NCBI RefSeq assembly: GCF_020880995.1
Contig: NZ_JAJISD010000010.1
Coordinates: 175,302 to 239,301, forward strand
Source: Reyranella aquatilis
Lineage (GTDB): Bacteria; Pseudomonadota; Alphaproteobacteria; Reyranellales; Reyranellaceae
Direction of reading: 5' to 3'
Length of the DNA stretch: 64,000 nucleotides
The notes beneath the pieces are model-generated. The model was not told the DNA's origin and searched no databases. It saw only the letters and a list, made by a program, of their open reading frames with translations. The position numbers and the translations under genes are program-made. Below are positions 42,715 to 50,752 of the stretch, piece after piece. The number at the start of each line of letters is the position of its first letter. Positions within the stretch are counted from its first letter, which is position 1.

Positions 42715-43590
42715 GTGAGCGCGAGCGTGCATTACGAATCGGTGTTCCGGCCCGGCCTGTTCGCCGGCAGGACCATCATCGTCACCGGCGGCGGCAGCGG
42801 CCTCGGCCGCTGTACCGCCCATGAACTGAAATCACTGGGTGCGCGGATCGCGCTGCTGGGGCGGACGCGGGAAAAGCTCGAGCGGGTGAAGGAGGAGCTG
42901 GGCGATCCCGATACCTTCATCCAATCCGCGGACCTGCGCCGTGAGGACGAGGTCAAGGCGGCGATCGCGGGCGTCATGGACTGGAGCGGCGGCCGGATCG
43001 ACGGCCTGGTGAACAATGCCGGCGGCCAGTTCCCCGCCCAGCTCAAGGACATCTCGCTGAACGGCTGGAATGCGGTGGTCGCCAACAACATGACCGCGAC
43101 CTTCCTCGTCTCCAAGGCGGTCTATCTGGCCTCGATGGAGGCGCAGGGCGGCGCCATCGTGAATGTCGGCGCCGATTTCGAGATGGGCAATCCCGGCATG
43201 GGACACAACGGCGCCGCCCGAGCCGGCCAGACCAACTTCACGTATACGGCTTCGATCGAATGGGCGCATGCCGGCGTACGCGTGAACTCGGTGCTGCCGG
43301 GCTTCATCGCCTCCTCGGGGCTCGACCGCTATCCGGAGCGGGCGCACGAGGCACTGCGTTCGGTGAGAGATCGGATTCCCGCCAAGCGGCACGGCACCGA
43401 GTCGGAAATCGCGGCCGCCATCGTCTACCTCCTCAGCGACGCCGCGGCCTATGTCACCGGCATCGCGCTGCGTGTCGATGGCGGATTGCACAACGCCGGC
43501 AAATCGAACTTCTATCAGGTGCCCGAGCACGGCAAATCGAAGCCTTTCAATGGCTTTCCGCTCTACCGGCCGCCGAAGGTCCTGGAGTAG
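42715..43590 (+). CDS. SDR-family oxidoreductase, 2,4-dienoyl-CoA reductase-like
   Basis: 291-residue SDR with the cofactor motif TGGGSGLG (24-31) and NNAGG. At the active site the usual Ser/YxxxK is replaced: the catalytic strand reads VNVGAD, and the helix reads GHNGAARAG, the form found in 2,4-dienoyl-CoA reductase/trans-2-enoyl-CoA reductase-like proteins. An acyl-CoA substrate is therefore plausible. The C terminus is extended after GLHNAGKSNFY. It starts at a GTG four bases after the Bug-type protein stop, indicating an operon. Confidence 0.85.
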   Translation: MSASVHYESVFRPGLFAGRTIIVTGGGSGLGRCTAHELKSLGARIALLGRTREKLERVKEELGDPDTFIQSADLRREDEVKAAIAGVMDWSGGRIDGLVNNAGGQFPAQLKDISLNGWNAVVANNMTATFLVSKAVYLASMEAQGGAIVNVGADFEMGNPGMGHNGAARAGQTNFTYTASIEWAHAGVRVNSVLPGFIASSGLDRYPERAHEALRSVRDRIPAKRHGTESEIAAAIVYLLSDAAAYVTGIALRVDGGLHNAGKSNFYQVPEHGKSKPFNGFPLYRPPKVLE

Positions 43591-43626
43591 GGTAGCGCCG
43601 GTCGACCATCCCTGAAGGAGAGAACG

Positions 43627-44151
43627 ATGCGAATCGCCCCGATGATGTGCACTCTCATTGCTGCGGCCGGCGTGGCCGTCTCGTTTTCGGCACAGGCCCA
43701 GAGCCCGACGGCGAAGGCCGCCCTCAAGGATGCCTCGGGCAAGGATGTCGGCACGGTGCAGCTCGTCCAGACGCCGCACGGCGTGTTGCTCAGGATGTCG
43801 CTGAAGGGAGTGGCGCCGGGTGAGCACGCTTTCCACATCCATGCGGTCGGCAAGTGCGAGGCCCCGTTCACCAGCGCCGGCGGTCATTTCAATCCCGCCT
43901 CCAAGAAGCACGGCATGGAAGCCACTGAAGGCGCGCATGCCGGCGACATGCCGAACCTGTTCATCCCGGCCAACGGCGAACTCAGGATCGACGTCGCCAA
44001 TCACATGATCACGCTGGCCAAGGGGCAGCCCAATTCGGTGTTCGACGCCGACGGCTCGGCGATCATCATTCATGCCGGGCCCGACGACTACAAGACCGAC
44101 CCCACCGGCAATGCCGGCGACCGCATCGTCTGCGGCGTCATCACGGAGTGA
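43627..44151 (+). CDS. sodC: periplasmic Cu-Zn superoxide dismutase
   Basis: 174-residue secreted enzyme that dismutates superoxide in the periplasm. The signal peptide ends near AQAQ (residue 25). All metal ligands are present: Cu His70, His72 and His149; bridging His87; Zn His95, His104 and Asp107. The conserved disulfide pair is Cys77-Cys169, and the active-site Arg is Arg166. Length and Gly-rich loops are typical for bacterial SodC. It lies alone between the SDR and the cysteine desulfhydrase-family gene, near an exported MsrA, so this region favours extracytoplasmic oxidant defence. Confidence 0.95.
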   Translation: MRIAPMMCTLIAAAGVAVSFSAQAQSPTAKAALKDASGKDVGTVQLVQTPHGVLLRMSLKGVAPGEHAFHIHAVGKCEAPFTSAGGHFNPASKKHGMEATEGAHAGDMPNLFIPANGELRIDVANHMITLAKGQPNSVFDADGSAIIIHAGPDDYKTDPTGNAGDRIVCGVITE

Positions 44152-44211
44152 CTTGAAGACTTCGTCCGCGGTGGCGGGCGAGGGCGCGTATACCTAGCTG
44201 GAGCTGATTGA

Positions 44212-45249
44212 ATGGACCTGTCTCGTTTTCCGCGTCGCATCTACACCAACGCGCCCACGCCCATCGAACATCTGCCGCACTTCACCAAGGCCCTCGCCGC
44301 CAGTTGCCCCGGCGGCGTCGGCCCGGAAGTCTGGATCAAGCGCGACGACATGCTGGGTCTGTTCCCCGGCGGCAACAAGACCCGCAAGCTCGAGTTCCTG
44401 GCCGGCGATGCGATCGCCCAAGGCTGCGACACGCTCGTCACCTGCGGCGCGCCGCAGTCGAACCATTGCCGCATCACCCTCTCGGCCGCGGTCAAGGAAG
44501 GGCTGAAGTGCCGCTTCGTGATCGAGGAGCGTGTGCCCGGCTCCTACAAGAAGGAAGCCGGCGGCAACAACTTCATGTTCGAGCTGATGGGCGTCGAGGC
44601 GATCACCGTCGTTCCGGGCGGCACCAACATGGGCGAGGCGATGTCGCGGGTGGCGCAGGAAGTGGCCTCGCTCGGGCGCAAGGCGTATGTGATTCCCGGC
44701 GGCGGCTCCAACGCCATCGGCGGCCTGGGCTACGTCGCCTGCGTGCAGGAGATGCAGGTCCAGTGGCTCGACATGGGCTTCTCGCCGGATGCCGTGATCG
44801 TGGGCTCGGGCAGCTCGGGCACGCATGGCGGCATGGTCGCGGGTTTCCTCGGCAACAACATCAAGGTGCCGCTGATCGGCGTGGGCGTGAGCCGCGATCC
44901 CGCCGACCAGGAGCCTCTGGTGCTGAAGGAAGCTCAGGCCGTCGTCGACCTGCTGGGCCTCGACATCAAGGTGCCGGCGTCGGCGGTGAAGAGCTTCGGC
45001 GGCTACTGGCAGCCGAAATACTCGGTGCCCAACAAGAAGATGATCGAGGCGGTGCAGATGCTCGCGCGCACCGAGGGCATCCTGCTCGACCCGGTCTATA
45101 CCGGAAAGATCATGGCCGGCCTGATCGGCCTCGCGCGCCAGGGTCACTTCAAGCCCAATGCCAAGGTGCTGTTCATCCATACCGGTGGTCTGCCCTCGCT
45201 GCACGTCTACGAGGACGTCGTGCTGGGCCGCACCGAGGTGCCGGACTGA
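44212..45249 (+). CDS. D-cysteine desulfhydrase/ACC deaminase-family PLP enzyme
   Basis: 345-residue PLP enzyme of the ACC deaminase/D-cysteine desulfhydrase family (tryptophan synthase beta fold). Lys56 in GGNKTRK is the Schiff-base residue; the phosphate loop is GSGSSGTHGG, and CGAPQSNHCR is the conserved substrate loop. DcyD converts D-cysteine to pyruvate, H2S and NH3; the close homologue CuyA cleaves L-cysteate, and sequence alone does not separate them here. MsrA follows after 23 bases on the same strand, a possible sulfur-amino-acid link. Confidence 0.88.
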   Translation: MDLSRFPRRIYTNAPTPIEHLPHFTKALAASCPGGVGPEVWIKRDDMLGLFPGGNKTRKLEFLAGDAIAQGCDTLVTCGAPQSNHCRITLSAAVKEGLKCRFVIEERVPGSYKKEAGGNNFMFELMGVEAITVVPGGTNMGEAMSRVAQEVASLGRKAYVIPGGGSNAIGGLGYVACVQEMQVQWLDMGFSPDAVIVGSGSSGTHGGMVAGFLGNNIKVPLIGVGVSRDPADQEPLVLKEAQAVVDLLGLDIKVPASAVKSFGGYWQPKYSVPNKKMIEAVQMLARTEGILLDPVYTGKIMAGLIGLARQGHFKPNAKVLFIHTGGLPSLHVYEDVVLGRTEVPD

Positions 45250-45272
45250 CCATCGAAGGACAGGAGTGAGTG

Positions 45273-45971
45273 ATGACCAGAAACCTGTTGTCCCTCCTTC
45301 TGGTCCCGCTCGCCGCGCTCTTCATGGGTGCGGCGGCGAATGCCGAATCGGTGGTCGTCCTTCCGCCGCCCGCCGTCGATCGGCCCGTGGCCCCGGCGGG
45401 CGCGAGCGAGACCGCAGTGCTGGCGGGCGGCTGCTTCTGGGGCGTCCAGGCGGTCTTCCAGCACGTGAAGGGCGTGAGCCGGGCCGTCTCCGGCTACGCT
45501 GGCGGCACGAAGGACAGCGCCACCTATCCGTTGGTGAGTTCCGGGCGGACCGGGCATGCCGAAGTCGTCGAGGTGACGTTCGATCCCTCCGTCGTGAGCT
45601 ACGGTACGATCCTGCAGATCTATTTCTCGGTGGCGCACGATCCGACGCAGCTCGACCGGCAGGGACCCGATGTAGGCCCGCAATACCGGTCGGCGATCTT
45701 CGTCGCCGATGCCGCGCAGCGCCGCGTTGCCGAGGCCTATATCTCGCAGCTCGACAAGGCCGCCGTCTTCCCGAAGCGCATCGTCACCCGGATCGACGAC
45801 CTGTCGGCCTTCTATCCCGCCGAGGCCTATCACCAGGACTACGCGACCCTGCATCCCAGCCAGCCCTACATCTACATCCACGACCGGCCCAAGGTGGAGA
45901 ACCTGAAGCGCCTGTTCGCCGCGCAGTCGCGGGCCACGCCGGTTCTGGTGAACCCTTCGGCCGCCAAGTAG
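45273..45971 (+). CDS. msrA: exported peptide-methionine (S)-S-oxide reductase
   Basis: 232-residue MsrA that reduces methionine-S-sulfoxide in proteins. A signal peptide (1-24, cleaved after ANA) points to the periplasm. The nucleophile is Cys54 in GCFWG, and the family loops HPSQPY and YPAEAYHQDY are intact. Cys54 is the only cysteine in the whole protein, so the usual resolving cysteines are missing and reduction must use another partner. The ATG at 45273 with AGGAG upstream is preferred to the GTG at 45270. Confidence 0.93.
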   Translation: MTRNLLSLLLVPLAALFMGAAANAESVVVLPPPAVDRPVAPAGASETAVLAGGCFWGVQAVFQHVKGVSRAVSGYAGGTKDSATYPLVSSGRTGHAEVVEVTFDPSVVSYGTILQIYFSVAHDPTQLDRQGPDVGPQYRSAIFVADAAQRRVAEAYISQLDKAAVFPKRIVTRIDDLSAFYPAEAYHQDYATLHPSQPYIYIHDRPKVENLKRLFAAQSRATPVLVNPSAAK

Positions 45972-46211
45972 GCGATCCACGCAACCCTTCTCGCGCAGCC
46001 ACGCAGACGCAGAAGGTTCGTTCTCCGGCGCGCATCAAATCGACAAACCCGTTTCATTGACCCTGAAGCACGGCGTCGCCAGTTTTGGCGTCATGATCGA
46101 TCCTTCCTCATCCCGCCGATCCTGTCGTCGCTGACGCACGACACAAGCTGATCCCGAAACAATCCATCGAACCAAACGCCCCGCTGCCACGCGGCGGCGA
46201 ACGGAGAAGTC

Positions 46212-47192
46212 ATGTTCAAGCGACGTACCCTGATCGCCGGCCTCGCCGGTGCCACCCTCGCAGCTCCCTTCGTCGCACGCGCGCAGGAGGTCTATCCCAA
46301 CCGGCCGGTGAAGATCATCGTGCCCTGGCCGCCGGGTGGCGGCGTCGATCTGTTCGCCCGCGTGATCCAGGCGCCGCTCGGGGCGCAACTCGGGCAGACC
46401 GTCATCGTGGAGAACATCGGCGGCAGCTCCGGCCGCGTCGGCACCCTTGCCGCCTCGCGCGCCCAGCCCGACGGCTACACGTTCGCCCTGGTCAACGACA
46501 CCTTCGCGGCGACCGAAGCGCTCCCCATTCCGGGCTCGCCGGCCCTCTATCCGTCCTTCTCGACGGTGTCGCTCGCGATCTCGGGTCCGCAGGGCCTGTT
46601 CACCCATCCGCGCTCCGGGCTCGCCACGGCGCAGGCCTTCGCGGCGGCAGCGAAGGCAAATCCCGGCAAGCTCAACATCGGCGTGCCCGGCCTCGGCAGC
46701 AGCCAGCACCTGACCAGCGAGCTGCTGCTGCGTGCCGCCGGCGACCTGCGCGTGACGCACGTACCCTATCGGGGCGGCGGGCCCGCCCTGCAGGATCTCA
46801 TCGCCGGCAACATCGACGGCATCGTCGTGACGTTCGCCGCCGGCGCCCAGCAGGCGCGCGCCGGGCAACTCGTGGCGCTGGCCGTGACGGGCGCCAGGCG
46901 GTTTCCGACCTTCCCGGACGTGCCGACAGCCGGGGAAACCATCGCGCCGGGCTTCGTGCAGGCAACGTGGCAGGGACTGCTGGCGCCGAAAGGAACGCCC
47001 GCCGCCGCGCAGGCGCGCGTCCATGCCGCCCTCGAGACTGTGCTGAAGGACAAGGCGATTACCGATCGCCTTGCCGAGTTGGGCTTCGATCCTGTGGGCC
47101 TCGACGGCCAGGAGTTCGCGAAGCTCTTCGACAGCACGGTCGACACATTTGCGGGCATCGCCCGGGAACGGAACATCGCCGCGGGCGATTGA
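46212..47192 (+). CDS. Bug-type tripartite tricarboxylate transporter substrate-binding protein
   Basis: 326-residue periplasmic binding protein with a Tat/Sec-like signal (MFKRRTLIAGLAGATLAAPF, cleavage near ARAQ). Family motifs: YPNRPVKIIVPWPPGGGVD at the mature start, VIVENIGGSSGRVG, GLGSSQHLTSELL and VPYRGGGPALQDLI. No TctA/TctB membrane genes lie nearby. The preceding 240 bases are non-coding, with only a weak hairpin around 45985-46017. It is the second of three orphan Bug-type proteins in the window; they are clearly different paralogues. Confidence 0.93.
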   Translation: MFKRRTLIAGLAGATLAAPFVARAQEVYPNRPVKIIVPWPPGGGVDLFARVIQAPLGAQLGQTVIVENIGGSSGRVGTLAASRAQPDGYTFALVNDTFAATEALPIPGSPALYPSFSTVSLAISGPQGLFTHPRSGLATAQAFAAAAKANPGKLNIGVPGLGSSQHLTSELLLRAAGDLRVTHVPYRGGGPALQDLIAGNIDGIVVTFAAGAQQARAGQLVALAVTGARRFPTFPDVPTAGETIAPGFVQATWQGLLAPKGTPAAAQARVHAALETVLKDKAITDRLAELGFDPVGLDGQEFAKLFDSTVDTFAGIARERNIAAGD

Positions 47193-47229
47193 TCCATCGC
47201 GCACGGACCTCAGGCCGATGTTCGGTCGG

Positions 47230-47259
47230 GCCGGTTCCTGCGCATCAGGCGGAACCGGC
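47230..47259. terminator. hairpin after the Bug-type binding protein gene
   Basis: Nine-base perfect arms GCCGGTTCC/GGAACCGGC around a 12-base loop, 38 bases after the stop at 47192. No T run follows, so it may be a factor-assisted terminator or an RNA structure. Confidence 0.4.
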
Positions 47260-47283
47260 TGCGGCCGGGAAAGGCAGGGTCCG

Positions 47284-47667
47284 ATGGCGGGCACATACAC
47301 GGTCGGCAGACGTGCCGCGCAGGTAAGCTTTGCCGTTGCTGGTATCGTCCCGGTGGTTGCGGGTTCGTGGGGCGTCCTGCAGCCGTTTCTTGGACCGGTA
47401 GGAGCGGCCGTGAATCACGGACGCTATCTGTCGGGTTTGCTGCTCGGCATCGGTCTTCTGTTCTGGGCCGCAATACCCCGGATTGAGCGGGAGACCACAC
47501 GGATTCGCCTACTGACCACGGTGGTGGTGGTCGGCGGACTCTGCCGATTGTTGGGTGTCGTCCTGGGCGATCCGCTGTCGCCCTCGGTCGCTGGTGCGCT
47601 CGCAATGGAACTCGTCGTGACGCCGCTTCTCTGCCTCGGGCAATCGCGTCTGCGGCCCCGCGACTGA
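47284..47667 (+). CDS. DUF4345-like four-helix membrane protein
   Basis: 127-residue integral membrane protein with four predicted helices, a conserved NHGRYLSGLLLGIGLLFW core and a GLCRLLGVVLGDPLSP loop, like the DUF4345 family of unknown function. It has no catalytic residues that I recognise. The ATG at 47284 places helix 1 about 12 residues in; the longer upstream frame overlaps the preceding gene and is not membrane-like. It is followed by asmA after about 40 bases. Confidence 0.75.
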   Translation: MAGTYTVGRRAAQVSFAVAGIVPVVAGSWGVLQPFLGPVGAAVNHGRYLSGLLLGIGLLFWAAIPRIERETTRIRLLTTVVVVGGLCRLLGVVLGDPLSPSVAGALAMELVVTPLLCLGQSRLRPRD

Positions 47668-47706
47668 GGACGCGCAACCCCGGGGCCCCGGCGCCGTTTC
47701 GCCGGG

Positions 47707-49620
47707 ATGAAACGCTGGGCCAGGGTACTGGGATGGACGGCCGGCATTCTGCTGGGCCTGCTGATCGTCGCCGCTGGCGGAATATATCTGGTTGCGACAT
47801 CCGATTATCTCCGGGGACAGGTCGAGGCACGCGCCAGCGACCTGACGGGCCGCAAGACGAGCATCGCAAAGGTCGTGGTGCAGTGGGGCTGGACGGCGAA
47901 CGTGAGGCTCGAGGGCATCGAAGTCGCCAACGCCAAGTGGGGCAAGGCGCCCTATATGCTGAAGGTCGACCAGGTCGATTTCGACATCCGCCTGTGGCCG
48001 CTGCTGGGCGGCAATCTCGTTTTGCCGCGCCTCGTTCTGCGCAAGCCCGAGGTCCAGGTCGAAGTCGGTGACAAGGAACAGCTCAACTGGAGCATGGGCG
48101 AGACGCCTGTCGTGACCGGCGCCGCCAAGGCGCTCGAACCCGACAATCGTTTCGATGCGCCGCTGATCGGAAAGTTCGAGGTGACCGAGGGCAAGCTTGG
48201 GTACCGCGATCCCAAGCGCAAGCTGGAACTCGACGGCACGGTGTCGACCGCCGCCGGCAAGGCGGGCGACGGGCCTGAGGCGGAGCTGTCGCTCAAGGGC
48301 AAGCTCGAAGGGCAGCCTCTGGAGATGCGGTTCGTCGGCGGCTCCGTGCTGATGCTGCGGGATACCGAACAGCCATATCCGCTCGATCTCAACGTGAGCT
48401 TTGGCGCCACCAAGATGACGATGAAGGGCACGGTGCAGGACCCGTTCAAGTGGACCGGCGCCAACGTCGATCTCACCCTTTCCGGCCCCAATCTCTCCGA
48501 CATCTATCCGCTGCTGGGCATCCCGGGCCCGCCGACGCCGCCCTACACGATCGTGGGAAAGCTGGAGCGCGAGCCCGGCCTCTGGAAGTTCGTCCAGTCC
48601 AAATGGCGGGTCGGCGAGAGCGACCTGACGGGCGAAGTGACGATCGACGAGCGACGGAAGCCTGAATTCCTGACCGCAAAGCTCGTCTCGCAGAAGTTGG
48701 TGTTCGAAGATCTCGCGCCGCTGGTGGGCGCCACGCCGGCGCGCAAGACCAACGTTTCGCCCAAGCAGGCCCAGACTCAAAGCCAGCTCGAAGCATCGGG
48801 GGATCTGTTTCCCAACGTGCCGCTGCATGTTGAGAAGATTCGCGCCATGAACATGGACGTCACGCTCGATGCGAAGCGGGTGATCGCACCGCCCTGGCTG
48901 CCGGTGCAGGCGCTTTCGTTCCGCGTCCTGATCCAGGACGGCAACGCCACGGTGAAGCCGCTCACTCTGTCGGTTCTGGGCGGCGGCGCAATTGCGGGCG
49001 AACTGGGCATCGATGCGCGCACCGACGATCCCAAGGTGCGGGCCAGCCTCAGGCTGACCGATATCGAACTGAGGAACTTCTTCCGCGAATCGCGCTATTT
49101 CGATGCCACGCAGGGCAAGATCCAGGGCCGCGTGCAGCTCGCCGGCAACGGGCGGTCGCTTGCCCACGTCATGGGCACGGCCAACGGGCACATGGCCTTT
49201 GCCCTCGGCGGCGGCTCTGTCAGCAGCCTGATGGTCAGCCTGGCAGGCCTGCAGATCTTCGACGCGCTGGTGCTCTACGTGGCGGGCGACAACCGCATTC
49301 CGATCAAGTGCGCCGTGAGCCGGCTCAATTTCCAGCAAGGCAACGTCTCGTTCGATCGGACCCTGCTCGATACCCAGAAGTCAGTACTTCATGTGAAGGG
49401 ACAGCTTTCGCTCAAGAGCCAGGCGGTGCAGGCCGAGATCGATTCCGATCCCAAGAGCTTCGACCTGCTCGACCTTCACGGGGCCGTCATGGTCCAGGGC
49501 AAGCTGCGCACGCCGCAGATTTCGCTCGGCCGTGTAATCCCGATTCCCACACCCGTCTTCGGCAGTGCCAAGGACGTGCCCTGCGCCGGCCTCACGCAGG
49601 AAATCCTGTCTGGTCCCTGA
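47707..49620 (+). CDS. AsmA-family protein
   Basis: 637-residue inner-membrane-anchored periplasmic protein. One N-terminal helix (about 7-30) is followed by a long beta-rich region, starting with the AsmA pattern ASDLTGRKTSIAKVVVQ and ending in the second conserved block with YFDATQGKIQGRVQLAGNG and GGGSVSSLMVSLAG. AsmA-like proteins are members of the bridge-like lipid transfer group and affect outer-membrane lipid supply. A 10-C tract follows the stop (49628-49637). Confidence 0.88.
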   Translation: MKRWARVLGWTAGILLGLLIVAAGGIYLVATSDYLRGQVEARASDLTGRKTSIAKVVVQWGWTANVRLEGIEVANAKWGKAPYMLKVDQVDFDIRLWPLLGGNLVLPRLVLRKPEVQVEVGDKEQLNWSMGETPVVTGAAKALEPDNRFDAPLIGKFEVTEGKLGYRDPKRKLELDGTVSTAAGKAGDGPEAELSLKGKLEGQPLEMRFVGGSVLMLRDTEQPYPLDLNVSFGATKMTMKGTVQDPFKWTGANVDLTLSGPNLSDIYPLLGIPGPPTPPYTIVGKLEREPGLWKFVQSKWRVGESDLTGEVTIDERRKPEFLTAKLVSQKLVFEDLAPLVGATPARKTNVSPKQAQTQSQLEASGDLFPNVPLHVEKIRAMNMDVTLDAKRVIAPPWLPVQALSFRVLIQDGNATVKPLTLSVLGGGAIAGELGIDARTDDPKVRASLRLTDIELRNFFRESRYFDATQGKIQGRVQLAGNGRSLAHVMGTANGHMAFALGGGSVSSLMVSLAGLQIFDALVLYVAGDNRIPIKCAVSRLNFQQGNVSFDRTLLDTQKSVLHVKGQLSLKSQAVQAEIDSDPKSFDLLDLHGAVMVQGKLRTPQISLGRVIPIPTPVFGSAKDVPCAGLTQEILSGP

Positions 49621-49820
49621 AGCCTCGCCCCCCCCCCGGCCGGAATGAGTGCTTGCCGCGGAAGCGCCAAGCGCCCATTTAACAAGGGTATTCGGCGACG
49701 TCTGCGTCGGCGCCTCCTTATTCCGAAGCATCCTGTGGGAACGATCGGCCAGCCCTTTCCGGGCGGCTGCTATCGTATTTCCCCGTGAGATGCATCGAAG
49801 CGCCAGACAGGGAGACACCC

Positions 49821-50111
49821 ATGGCCATTGAACGCAAAGCCGAAGCTCCACGCACGCCGATCGCCGTGCTGACGCCCGACGAGGAAGTCACCCTGAGGCG
49901 GGTTGCATTCGGTCAGTCGACCGTGCGCGCGATGCGCGCCGAGGACCTCGCGCGGCTTCGCAAGCTGCGTCTGATCCAGGACGACAAGGACGGACCCTGC
50001 CTCACCGTGAGCGGACGCCAGCATTTCGACGAACTGCCGAAGGCGATGCTGATGGACAGGGGATCGAAAGACCTGATGTCGGCCATGTCGAAACTGTTCA
50101 AGACGAGTTAG
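49821..50111 (+). CDS. hypothetical small protein, 96 aa
   Basis: Not recognised. It is soluble, charged and mostly helical, with a winged-helix-like layout in the middle (DEEVTLRRVAFGQ, RAEDLARLRKLRLI, then a short beta segment GPCLTVSGRQHF). That pattern would fit a small DNA-binding or adaptor protein, but no family assignment is made. GGGAGA is placed well before the ATG at 49821; the frame extends to 49785 without a better site. A bidirectional hairpin follows 24 bases after the stop. Confidence 0.65.
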   Translation: MAIERKAEAPRTPIAVLTPDEEVTLRRVAFGQSTVRAMRAEDLARLRKLRLIQDDKDGPCLTVSGRQHFDELPKAMLMDRGSKDLMSAMSKLFKTS

Positions 50112-50134
50112 CCGGAGGGCGGGCACAAACGAAA

Positions 50135-50162
50135 GGCCCCGCACCTTTTCAGGTACGGGGCC
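50135..50162 (-). terminator. intrinsic terminator shared by the convergent small gene and cold shock gene
   Basis: Twelve-position stem with one mismatch around loop TTTC. On the minus strand it is followed by TTTCGTTT, so it best serves the cold shock gene whose stop is at 50254. It can also stop plus-strand transcription. Confidence 0.75.
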
Positions 50163-50253
50163 CTGTCGCGTTGCCGCTCCTGTCCGCGCGCCCCAGTACA
50201 TCCGTGGTGGCACGCAGGGAGGAGGGCCGGCCGCCGTTATCGGCGGCCGTTGA

Positions 50254-50472
50254 TCAGGAAGCGGCCTTGAGGTTTTCCGCCGCCATCTTGCCGCTCTTAC
50301 GATCGGCCACGAGCTCGAATTCGAGCTTCTGGCCCTCGCTCAGCATGCTCATGCCGGCGCGCTCGACCGCGCTGATGTGCACGAAGGCGTCGGTGCCGCC
50401 ATTGTCCGGCTGAATGAAACCGAAGCCCTTCTGAATATTGAACCACTTCACGGTTCCCGTAGTCGTTGTCAT
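50254..50472 (-). CDS. CspA-family cold shock protein
   Basis: 72-residue OB-fold RNA chaperone with RNP1 KGFGFI and RNP2 AFVHI, ending in KMAAENLKAAS. It differs from the paralogue at 34416 by a DNGGTDAFVHIS segment and an extra charged KSG insert. The ATG at 50472 follows GGGGTCTCCC; upstream residues of the longer frame are Arg-rich and unlikely. A candidate minus-strand promoter (-35 at 50681-50686, -10 at 50658-50663) would give a leader near 180 bases, typical for this class. A terminator lies downstream. Confidence 0.95.
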   Translation of the reverse strand: MTTTTGTVKWFNIQKGFGFIQPDNGGTDAFVHISAVERAGMSMLSEGQKLEFELVADRKSGKMAAENLKAAS

Positions 50473-50657
50473 GGGAGACCCCTTTGCTGACTTTTTGAGT
50501 ATGCGAGTCCGGGCGCAGTCTCCGCGTTTGAAGAAGCGGAGGCGCGCTGAAGCCCGTCGAAATTGCACTGCTTTTCGGGATCAAGTGTCGTGGAGCGGAC
50601 CGCTGGACTATGCCAGCGTGCGCGGACCAAATCAGATGTCCGTGTATCGACCAGCCT

Positions 50658-50686
50658 CATATGGTCTCTTGCATGCGGGCGCGCAA
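50658..50686 (-). promoter_or_regulatory. weak candidate promoter of the minus-strand cold shock gene
   Basis: On the minus strand TTGCGC (50681-50686) and CATATG (50658-50663) are 17 bases apart. The other cold shock gene has CATATG at the same distance from its start region. Both matches to consensus are partial. Confidence 0.28.
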
Positions 50687-50752
50687 GGCCCAAATACAGC
50701 AAGTCTTCGACGGCGAAGGCGCTCGGGACGACCAGATCCCATGAGGTGACCT

